DNA from: Oscillospiraceae bacterium
Lineage (GTDB): Bacteria > Bacillota > Clostridia > Oscillospirales > Oscillospiraceae
Length of the DNA stretch: 60,953 nucleotides
Direction of reading: 5' to 3'
Assembly (NCBI GenBank): GCA_009779845.1
Contig: WRBE01000008.1
Coordinates: 1-60,953, forward strand
The notes under the pieces were generated by a model. It had not been told where the DNA came from and made no database searches. It worked only from the letters and a program-made list of their open reading frames with translations. The translations under genes and the position numbers were made by a program. Of the stretch, positions 17,611 to 29,600 are shown piece by piece. How positions within the stretch are numbered: position 1 is the first letter of the stretch; every line of letters starts with the position of its first letter.

Positions 17611-20600
17611 CTACCACTGTACGGGTAGAACCTCTACCCAGAGTTCTGCTCCGGTCTCTGTTCTGAGTACCCGGCGACTGTTCGTTGCCGAGATAACTTG
17701 CCAGTAGAACCATCCATGTTCAGGTACATCCGGGAAGAAGACTACATCGTCCATCACATTTGTGATACTGTCAGAGCCTAGATTGTCTCTGCCCAGGATA
17801 CGGTTAATGGTTGTTGCGACTTCTGCCCTTGTGGCTTGCCCTTGTGGGTTGAATTCGCCACGGTCGTCACCGTGCATCCAGCCAAGGCGGAATACGGTAT
17901 ACACGTAGTTTCTTGCCCAACCACTCACTGTGATTTGGTCGCCAAAGTTATTCAGACCGCCCGCTTGGTATGTGAGAACTGTGTCAGCCCGTGCAACCAT
18001 TGCCGCAATTTGCTCTCTGGTGATCGGCTCATTCGGCAGGAAGGTGCCTTCATCGGTTCCTTGAATCAGGCCAGCCGTGTAGGCCCACGCCACATAACGG
18101 TAGTGCCACATGCCGGGACTCACGTCACTGAATCTACCGCTGATATCCGGCACCGGTGCATCCGGTGAATAGCCCGATACCATGGTACGGGTCAGGATGG
18201 TTGCAACCTCAGCTCTTGTAATCCGAGCTCCTGGTCTGAAGTTGCCGTGATTGTCACCAATCATGTACGCCTGAAGCAGCTCATAAGGATCGTGCTCCAT
18301 CCGCACAGTCAAGAATGCAAGCCCGTTAGTGAAGTCGGTGGGATCCACTGCTAGACTGTTGCGCCGGAACCCTTCCGCCTCCGTTATGATTGTGCCTCTT
18401 GCGGCTAGGGACATTCTGCGGGTCCAAACATTGCCGTCTCTGGCAAGCACTTGATCGTTAAATGTCACTGTGGCGTTTGGAACTGGCCGGTTGACTGCGT
18501 CTATGACTGTGATAAACATCATGTATCTGCCATCGGTGCCTTCTTCCAAGTAGATATTCGCCACAACACCCTCTGCCGTTTCTACCACTGCCGGGTTCGT
18601 CTCGGATATGTTCGGCAAGAACCCGCTGGCAGCAGCCATCACGGTGTATGCACCGGGTGGTTGCACTTCCGTCTCAAAGAAACCGTTTGCGTCTACGTTG
18701 AGCCATTGCACATCGCCCGCCGCATCCACAATTGCCACTTCTGCGTGGGGAATCGGTGTCTCGGTACCGGCAACAAATACATGTCCTCTGATTGGGCCTG
18801 CAACTCCGTGTGTTCTCCACTGTGCGTAGAGTGTACGGTTCCCGCTATAGGTGACCACTTCTTCTCTCGCCACTGGATTGCCACCCTCGGGTGCGGTGAA
18901 CCAGCCAAGGAACTGGTGGCCTTCTTTGGTCGGCTCTTCAATTCGATCTTTCGCCACACCGTAGGTGCTGTCAAGGGCCACTCCTATCGTCTGACTTGCG
19001 GGTGCGCCACCGGCTGCATTGAAGGTTCTGTCAACAAAGTCAAATCCTGTCAAGCTCAGTGCTACTTCCGCAACACGAGTCACGGCATCGTGGGCCGGCA
19101 CTCGCTGGCTGTCAGAGCGATAGCCTTCTGCAGCGGCTTCTACCATGAGGTTTGTCATGACAGCCGGGCCACGCAGAATCCAAATGTTGTCCGTCAGATG
19201 ATTGAGGGCACGGCCTCCGTCTAACAATACTGTCACCGCACTCGCTTCCGGGCCGCCCTGCACTGTTGTTAGCAGAACGTATCTATCATTCACTGTATCC
19301 GGTGCTTCCTCTAGTGCGAAGTCTCTGCGTGCCATTTGGTCTGCATTGACTGCCACAGTAGCTGTTGCAATCTCGAAGCCGGGCGTTACCACTGTTACAG
19401 TGAAGCTGCCGGGTCTCAAGTTCCGGAATACATAGCGGCCTGCCGCATTGGTGGTTGTTGTATATACCGGTGTGCCACCTGCGCCCACTGCGATTACTAC
19501 CGCATCTGCGACGGCTACGTTATCTGCTGTTACATAGCCGTAGATGCCCGCATAACTCGGCTCCAGTCCATGTGCCTCTAGCACAAGGCTGACACGGGCT
19601 ATACCGTTTTCAGCAGCAGGTACTTCTGCTCTGGCGGTAAAGTGATCTGCCGCACTGGCTGCTACTGTGCCTGTTATCGGTGACATGCTCTGATGCTCCC
19701 AGACGTTCGTGCCCGTTATACGGGTCAACGTCGTCTCACCCAGCGTGACTGTTACTGCTTCTGCCGGGGCACCGGTTACTGTTACGATCAGTGCGTAATC
19801 TGCCGGTGGGCCTGCCACCAGTGTGAAGTTCGCTTCCGTCATGGTGTCCGCTGTTACCGCTACCGCTTGGCTTTGGCTCACATAGCCCGGTGCGATGACT
19901 GTTACACGGTATGCGCCCGGAACAAAGAAGTCTGTTGTATAGCTTCCGTCTGCGCCTGTACGCACTTCGTCAACTACTACATTCTCTGCGTTTGCAATCA
20001 CTACCAGCGCACCTGCAATCGGGCCATCGGGGCCTGTTACGACACCGAAGATGCCGCCATAACCGGTCGGCGGGGCAATCGGTTGCAGTTCTATACTGAC
20101 ACGCGCCACACCATCCTCATGGGCCGGAACTGTCGCCGTTGCGGTGCGGAAGCTGTTTGCACTCGCTGTTACTGTGTTCCCTGTCATAGGTGCAGTGCCG
20201 CGTGTTTCCCACATGTTGCTTGTGTCGATGCGGGTCAATGTTGTCTCGCCCATCGTCACTGTCACTGCATTTGCCGGGGCACCAGTTACAATCGCTGTCA
20301 ATACATATGGAAGTCCCGGGTGTCCGGCTACCAGTTGGAAGTCCTCCGTTGCCATTTGGTCTGCGGCTACGGTGCCTGTTCTGCTCTGGCTGTAGAAGTT
20401 CGGCGCTACCACGTATACTGTATACGCACCGGGCGCGATGTTCAGAATACGATAGGTGCCGTTTGCCGCCGTTGTCGTGCTCCGCTCTACGCCCTCTGCA
20501 TCAACTACGGTTACGGTCGCATTTGCAACCGGTGCGCCGCCAGCAGCGGCTGTCACTGTCCCCGCAATTCCACTGCGGCCCGGCTCAATTCCTACTGGTT

Positions 20601-23600
20601 CCAGTGTCAATCTTACAATCGCAATGCCAGCAACATAGTCGCTTGCCGCAACACTACCTGTCGCACCTTCAAATCCATCCGCAATTGCAAGCAAATCACC
20701 TGTCTGCGCACTGCCGCCAATCCACTGCCAGAATCCGTTTTCTTCTGTCAGCGTACCGCCTGTGAAGGTCAACGTCACATCTGCTTGCGGTGCGCCCTCG
20801 ACAAAGACCATCAGTCTATGGCTTCTTGTCGGCGGTACAGTGTCTCTCTCCAGCTCGAAGTTTTCCGTGGTGATTGCGTTGATTGGCAATGTTACGCCCG
20901 TCCGCACTTCACCCACATAACTTGTTGCGCTTACCGCTATCGTGTAGGTGCCGGGCTCAAGGCCGACAAACACGTAGAAGCCCGCCGCATCTGTTTCTGT
21001 GGTCTCAACAACATTACCTGCACCATCCAGTACCATGACAGCAGCACCGGCAATCGCCAGTCCCGTGTCATCGCTCATCACTTCACCAGCCAACGTGGCA
21101 GTGCCCGGGATGATCTCAATTTCTCTGAGTACCAGACGAACTGTCGCCAAACCGTTTTGGTATGTGGTTACATTCGCAACCGCCGCAATATGGTCAGGTG
21201 CTGTTGCACGTACTTGTCCTGTTACCGCGCTATCCCCGCGCCAGACCCAAACATTCCCGTCACGGGTCATGCCGCCGCCGGCAAATGTCACGTTGGTGCC
21301 CGGAACTTGTGCGCCATCTTCGTCTACAACAGTTGCAACTACCATGAAGGCATTGGCACCCGGTGTGAGGAAAATATCCGCATTCGCACCGTTTGCGCCT
21401 ACTGTTACAGGGTTTCTGTCAGCAAAGTTCGGGGCAAACCCTTCTGCTGAACCGATGATTGTGAAGTCTCCCGGCTCTACGCCTGCTACTTCATAGAAGC
21501 CAGCAATGTTTGTCTCTACTGTGCCTCTTACTGTGCCGTCTGCACGCAGAACCGTAACCAACGCTCTCGCAATCGGCTGGTCGGTCTCTGCATTATAAAC
21601 GACACCACGCAGAATACCGGCACCCGGATCCGTGTCTTTATCTTGCAGGGTCACTGCGATAAAGCCAATATTTCCGTTCCAATGTGCGTCTGTTACATTA
21701 CCCATGCCGGGATACATGCCCTGTCTCTGGGCTACAACCAAGCCGGTCTCCGCTTCTGTCAGTCCAAGCTGCCAGTGCGGTGTGCCTGCCGTGAGGTCTA
21801 CACCTTCCAGTGTGACTCGTTCCGCCGTGCCGCCCAGTACATCTACAAATAGGATGTGGGTTCTGTCGCCTCTCTCAAGGTACACATTTGCATGGGCACC
21901 ACGCTCTCCCACGGTGATGGGATTATGCTCCGCCACGCCTGTGGAGAACGTCGGCGCACTGGCTACTACTGTGTAGATGCCTTCTGCCAAGCCGGTCACT
22001 TCATAGAATCCGACTACGTTTGTTGTTACGGTTCGTACCACAACGCCGTTTGCGTTCATAATCTGAACTGTCGCACCTTCAATCGCCGCATTGGTTCCAC
22101 GCTCACGGACTAAGCCGCGCAGGATACCTGTGCCGGGGTCTTCCGTCATGCTCACCAACGGAACCGTGACAAATGCAACATTGTTGATATAGGCTGTTGA
22201 TGCTACGTTTGCAAATCCGGGATAATAGCCGGTTGCGCTGGCAATCACTCTGCCGCCAACCGCACCGGGCTGTGCGAGATGCCACTGGGTACCGTTGAAC
22301 GCAACTTCCGTGTCGTTAAAGGTCACGGTGGCTGTGTTAATGGTCGCTCTTGTTGTCGCATTCACTACATTGACCAACAACAGATGCGTGTTGTCGCCTT
22401 GGTTGAGCGCTACATTCGCTGTCGTGCTGGCACCGCCCGCAACGATTGCGGGGTTTGTATCAGAGATACCGGTGCTGAACCCAAATGCGCCTGCTGTTAC
22501 AACATATCTGCCCGGGGAGAGGTCTGTAATTTCATATCTGCCGCCCGCACCTGTTTGTACAGCCGTGATTCTGGTACCGTCCTCGCCGAATACGACTACT
22601 GTCGCACCAACGATGCCGTCTCCTGTCGCCGCATCCGTGACGACGCCTTCCAGAATCCCGCCGCCGGGATCAATTCTGTTCAGGTTGATATTGACAATCC
22701 GAAGACCTGTCTCCAAGTCATACTCACTTGCGAGAACCGGCATAATGACGGTACGGTATCCGTCTGCCGTTGCCGTAATGTTACCGGACATGGCCGCATT
22801 GCCGCGCACAACCCAAATTCCGGGTGCTGTTTCTGTCAACGTGCCGCCGCTAAAGGTCACGTCCGCGTTGACTGGTGTCACGTTGACCACCAGCATAAAG
22901 CGGTTCGCTGTCCCCGGTGTCAGGTAGACATTTGCGTTGCTAAACGTATCCGATGTTACCACCACAGGGGTCGTGTCGGAAATATTCGTTGAGAACCCGC
23001 CTGCACTGGCAAACACGGTATAGTTGCCCGCCGCCAAGCCGGGTACTGCATAGAATCCGGCGGCATTTGTCCGCACTGTCCACTCTGCGCCGCTGGCCGC
23101 TCTGACTGTTACAATCGCATTCGGGATGGGTGCGCCGCTGGCATCGTTCTCCAGAACGTAACCCCTGATTGTACCTGTTCCCGGTATCACTTCAATCTGT
23201 GCCAGATTCAGTGTTACAACTGCAAGTCTCGCATCGTTGTTGTAGTCCGCCGCCGCTACGGTTGCACGTCCGGAATAGAACCCTTCCGCTGTCGCCGTTA
23301 CGGCACCGACCATCGGTGTGTTCCCTGTGGCTTGCCATGTTCCGTCAGTGCCGGTCAATGGGCCGCCGCTAAAGACTACCGTTGCGGTTCCCGGGCTGGC
23401 ATTGACCAGAAGGGTGTACGCATTGGCACCCGCAGTCAAGTCAAAGTTAACAACTGTTGACTCATCTACTACCACTGCTACCGCTTCACGTACCACCGTG
23501 TTAAACCCATCGGCGTTGGCAATCACGGTATAGGCACCGGGGGCAAGGTTCATAATGATGAAATAGCCATCGCTGTCTACAGGTACTGTTACTCTAGTTC

Positions 23601-26600
23601 CGTTGGCCGCTACCGCCGTCACAAAGGCTGTCGCTAGAGGATTGCCGTTGGCACGGACGTGCCCCTCAATAATACCCATGCCTGCGCTGAGACTCTGCCA
23701 CCAGACGTAGAGCGTGTCAGGTGAAGTTGTCGTTACAGGTGTCTCAGGCTCTACCAAAACGCCCCAGCCGAGAGACTCGGTTCTCCAGCCGATTGCGGTA
23801 AATCCTTCCCGTGTCGGCGTTGTCGCTCTGGCAAATACATCTGCATATGTCTCACCTGCAAAGCCGTATACGACTTGTTGTGCCGGTGTGCCGCCCGGTG
23901 TGCCGCGGAGTGTGATTTCACGAACCGCCTGCTCCCACTGGGCAAAGATACGCTCATCCGTGCCGGAGACGACTGTTGTTGCGGTTACTTCCTCGCCGCC
24001 TGTTGGTGCTGTGAACCAACCGAGGAATCTATGCCCCCCACGAGTCGGCTCGGTCAGACCTGCCAATGTTGTGCCGTAGGTTGTGCCCACGCGGACAAGT
24101 CTTTCCTGCCCTGCTGGTGTGCCGTTGTTTCCGTCAAAGATTACAGTGATGTCACTGGCTTCCCATCTGGCAACTAGAGTATGCGCGACTGCCCGCTCTA
24201 CTTCCATTTCCTCTGTAACCAGTGTACCCTCCAGCGTCCAACCGTCAAATCTATAGCCTCGTCTTGTCGGCTCGGTAATTTGGTCAAATGCGTCACCATA
24301 AGTACCGCCCGGTACATCGACTGTGGCAGTCTGGTTATTGGGCGCACCGCCGTTTGCGTCAAATGTAATGGTTACCGGCACAGACGTAATCGGCTGCAAT
24401 GCAATCGTCACAGACGCTACGCCACTGGTATAGGCACCTACAGTCCCGCTACCCGGATGGAACTCGTCTGCTGTTGCGCTTACTGCTTGCTCGCCGGGAA
24501 GCGGCGCTGTTGTGCGTGCCTCCCACAGGTTCGATGTGCCAATGCGGGTTAGGGTTGCGTTGGCTGTTGTCACCGTCACCGTGGCTGCCGGTGCGCCTGT
24601 TACTGTTACAACCAGCGTGTAGTTTCCGGGCGCACCGCCGGCTACAAGCGCAAAGTCCTCGGTTGTCCATGTATCTGCTGTAACTGTTGTGTTACGGGTT
24701 TGCGTTATGAAACCGGTACGCACTACTGTTACTGTATAGCTACCCGGCTCAAGGTCAAATGCCGCATAACGTCCAAACACATCCGTTGTTGTACTGTGTA
24801 CAATGCCTTCTGCGTTGGAGACGATAACGGTTGCGTCCGCAATTGGCGCGTTGCCCGTTGCCGCCGTCACGGTGCCGCGGATGCCACCCATGCCATCTTC
24901 CAATGCGTGGGGTTTCAGGGTCAACGCAACGCTTGCTACTCTCTCTTCATATGCGCCAATCTCATCGCTGTCAGAGTGATGCATCGGTGCGCCTGCGATG
25001 ACTTCTTCGCCAGCCAGCGGGTTTGCGGTGTGGAGTATCCACACATTGCTGGTCCCTACCCGTGCCAAAGAAGCACCGTCAATAATCCGTACCTCTGTAC
25101 CGGCCGGAGTCGGGCCTGCCGGGTCTGTCGCTACAATGACTTGCAGCGTGTACTCATAAGGTTCTGTAGTCGAATCCAACATCAATGCAAAGTCCGCTCT
25201 GGTCATCGCAGTGTCGGTTACTGTAACTTGACGAGACTGCGGCACAAAGCCAGGGCGTGACACAACCACGGTATAGGCCCCCACCGGGAGCGGCATCGCT
25301 TCGTATCTGCCGTATGTATCTGTCAAACCGTTGAACACGACTGCTCCGGCCGCATCCGTAATCACCACGCTGGCATTTGGAATTGCCGCATTGGTGACAT
25401 GGTGCGTCACAAATCCGTGGATTCCGCCGTGCTGAGGCGGCAGTTCCGGCAGCGGGTTCAAAATAACTCTCACAAAGCGGAAGTTGAACGCAAAGCTATT
25501 CGCTTCCACAGTCGCCACGCCGAGGCGGTACCCTTCTGCTTCCACACGCACGGTGCCTGCGGTCGCTGCGGGCAAGGTCACTCTCCACGTCTCGCCGTCA
25601 TGGGTCATTGCGGTGCCGTTAAAGGTCACCGTAGCATCTTCGGCTGCAATGGGCTGTCCTGTATCGCTACTGATTACATCAACGAGCAAGATATAATCCT
25701 GCCGTGGGCCTACGCGCCGATCTAGGTATACATCTGTCAGAACACCCTCAGACAGACCCAGTTCAATCGGATCCATCTCTGCTGTGTTCGTCACAAAGTT
25801 TTCATGACTCGCCAACACACGATAGGTGCCCGGAGTATCTACGCCGGTAAAGGTGAAGAACCCAAACGCATTGGTTGTCGTATTGTCGGCCAGTTCCCAT
25901 CCGTCTGCTGTTTGCCGCATCAGCACAACTGTGGCATTCGGAATGGTGTCTATGCCCGTGTAAGCATCCCAAACAAAGCCGCGGATTGTACCCGGAGGCG
26001 GGGTTTCTCTTATCAGAACAATGACAACAGGGTCGCCTGACTCCATGGTTCTGCCGTGGTCTTCGCTGGCTACAACATGGGAATTTTCATAGAAATAGAA
26101 CCCATCCGCCGAGGCAACGACCACACTGCCTGCCTGTGTTGTTACATCTAAGAACAACCCGGCATTGTCTTCCTCACCGGAACCTGGCAACGCCGTGTCG
26201 TCTAAGTACAGGGCAGCACCACCAATCGGCCGCTGAACCACCACACCATCTCTCATGATTTCCTCGACAACGAGAACATCAAAGATGACCTCAGGCTCTA
26301 ACACGATCATAACGCTGGCCGGTACCGCCGGCTCTCCATCCTCTGCTGGCTGGTATGGCTCGTACACCTCACCGGCATCTACAACACGGGTGATGAAGCC
26401 CGGCGCACCCGCTGTGAGGATGGTGTGCATGGTTGCATGCGCCAGTTGGAACGGGTTGTTGCCCGTCACGCCCAGTGTTCCCAACGGCGGAATTCTGCCT
26501 TCTTCATGCACAGCCGTCAGGGTCGCATTCGGAATGTTCGTGAACACGTCATCGCCGGCCTCGTTCACTGTATGCTCTACAACCCGCACCGGGACAGGCG

Positions 26601-29600
26601 TGGTAAGTCTAACGTCTTCTAGGTCAATTGTCATGGTAAGTGCGCCTGTGCCTGTTGTGATCTCATCAATCATGGAGACACAGAATGCAAACGTTTCCCA
26701 ATCAAATCCAGCGGAACCGGCACGCATTGCTTGCCCTACCATCGTCTCGCCTGCGGGGATTTGTGCAAGCCGCGTATCGCCTTGTGCGCCTACAACCCAT
26801 CTTACGCCTGCCGGGGCTGTTCCCGTGCCCGCTCTGTAGGTATACTGGGGCGCCCACTCCGGCGTCCATGGGGCGGAGCCCGGAACCGTTCCTGTTGTCG
26901 GAACCAGCCGCTCAATATGTTCAAAGCGTGTGCTGTCCGCCTGTGCTGTTCCCACCGGGTTCGATGCCGACCCGCCTGTCGCATTGAACAGGTTCGGTTG
27001 GTTGACATCGTCTGGCATTTCTCTGGAACCATCCCGGACAAAGACGTTGATCGCTCTGTTAATCGGTGCACGTCTCATCTCAATTTCCATGCTGCCGATA
27101 CTGATATCATTGTCTGTGATGTTAACATTGCCAGACGGGTGGAACCCTAACGCCGTGGCACTGACCCAATTGTTCGGTACAACCGTGCCGATACGCACAG
27201 CGAGGATACCATCTGTAGAGAGCTCAATTTCCATGCCCGGCTGTGCAGTAAACTGTGCGTGGGCAATGGGGCTTCTCTGCGGACAATCCGCGTCTACCGC
27301 TTGTACGATAAAGACATTGCTAGTCGCCGCCGCACCAAAACCGATGACACCGTCAGGACTAATCAGACCCCAAGTAAGTCTGCCATTGGGCGTTGCGGAT
27401 GTGCCCAGTACATTGTGATGTGCGACCGTCACACTACCGGCAGGCCCATCCACCAGCGGGCGACCTACAGTCCCTGCTGTAACAGCCGCTGGTATATGGT
27501 TGCGCGGGTCAAACATTCTGGTTGCTTCCGGATATCTAACGCCGGTGAAGCTAATGGTCGAACTGCCCGTCGCAGGTGTCGGCGCAAACAAGTGGCCCCC
27601 TGTAATTTGATAGAAGAACCGCTCTTGCATACCGCTTGCCGTGTGGGCCGTTTGCCATGCAAAGTATGGGAGTGAACTCTGACCTTCTACTCTGTCAGCA
27701 GCAGTACCTTCAATCTCGACAATACCACTTCTCCATGGGCCGCCGCTAATACCGGGCAGAACACCCATTGCCAGCATATCGGAACCAACCAATATACCGC
27801 CCCTGTGATTTTGCAGTATGTTTCTGTTTGCATCTGTGCCGCCTGCAACTCCACCGGTACCCGTGGGCGGGCCAATGGTGTTCAAGACGTAAACTTGAGT
27901 AAAGGACATACCGGTCACCGCTGGGTTTGCAGCAGTCGTGCCACTGGTACCAAGCATCAGATCATTGGCACCGATACGTGTCGCAACATAACCCCGGCGA
28001 ACAGCCATTGTGCCGCTGGTACGCATACCGATAATACCGCTTGCACGACGGTTTCCGCCGGTAGATGTAACAGGGCCTACGCTGTAAAAATCTTCAATGA
28101 TTCCGCCAGCGCGTTGGTGACCGACAATGCCGCCCACCATACGGGAACTATCTGTCCGGCCACTTTGTGCAGACGAGATGTGTCCCATGTTAAATACTTG
28201 TTGAATCAACGCACTGCCGCCAGCTTGACGACCAATGATTCCGCCTGAGCCACCACGGCTCGATGCGGCGGTTCCGGTGGTTCGATGTAATCCATCCACA
28301 CGGCCATAGTTACCGGCCTGATGCACATTGATGCTCGTCGCTACGTTGTTGCCGATGATACCGCCGATGCTGGCATTCCGGCGCCCTGCAGATGTGCTTT
28401 GTCCATCCAAGCTGGTGCTGATGGTTCCATAGTTTAAAGAGCCCCGTGTTTGCTCTGCCGCCTGTACAGCGTTGAGCGGCACCGTTGCACCGGGCAAGAA
28501 CGCACCCGCACGCAATCCGCCAATTAATGTACCCGGCGTCGCAAGCCCGCCCACAATACCGCCGCCATTTTGTCTTGTGGGTACATTGCCGCGGTTAATC
28601 GCATTTGTGACCTGTGTGATATCCGCAGCGGTTCCGCCGGTGATATGCCCAACAATACCGCCCGCTGTATGAACAGGGCGAACAATATTACCTGTATTCT
28701 CAACATTATGTATAATAATCCGGCGGTTCGCCGCCGCTGCGGCATGATCCGCACGACCGACAATGCCACCCATACGGTTCGCCGCATCACGGTTCGTGCC
28801 CGGGCTTGTCAAGTGACCCGAGTTAAAGCCGCCGTTGATTTCAATTCTGTTGGTAGACCATCCAACCAATCCGCCGCTTCTCTGAATGGCAGCGGGCTGA
28901 TGGTTAATATTCCCTGTGTTGGTTCCGTCGCGAATATCAAGCTGACCTGTCGCACGACCAACCAGACCACCGAGGTTTGCAGCACCCGTTTGTGCGTGGA
29001 CAATCGCATGGTTCTCTACACGCTCAAGACGCGTCAAGTTTGCGGCAAGGCCAATCATGCCGCCCACATCCCCTGCTGCGTTGGTTTGTATGGTCACTCG
29101 TGCCGCAGTGTTCACAGAAACCACCGTGTCACGAATCGTCACACTACCGGCTGCCCCAGTGTGACCCACCACACCACCGGCATGTGCGCCTGCATTGACA
29201 GCACCCAGTACATCCGTGTGCTCAATGATAATTGCGCCGCCTGTGCTGGCACCCACCACGCCGCCTGCTCTCGTAAAGCGCGCAGTGCCCGTGTGGGTAA
29301 TCGGAACATTAATCGTGTTTCTTTGGGTAGCCGGGACTAAAACGCCATATCCATCGTCCACTTGTACCTCAAGATAGCGAACATGCAGGTTCCCGCTGTT
29401 CTCCCCAACAAGACCACCGGCAAAGTTCCCGGTCGCCCCGGCTGTGGTGCCCGCATTGGTTTGCAGTGTGGAGCCAATCGTTACACCTTCTACGTGCAGT
29501 GTAGCACCTGTGTCTACACGACCCACCAAACCACCAAGTCGTGTATTGGTGTGCGCCGCTCCGCCAATCGTGATACCGGCATTCGCAATGGTTATATTCC

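Noticed and set aside
19693-21450. Long open frame (585 codons) on the plus strand inside the giant gene
   Set aside because: It is the antisense shadow of repetitive GC-biased codons. It has no RBS, has an odd Cys/Arg-rich composition, and the minus-strand frame has clear domains.
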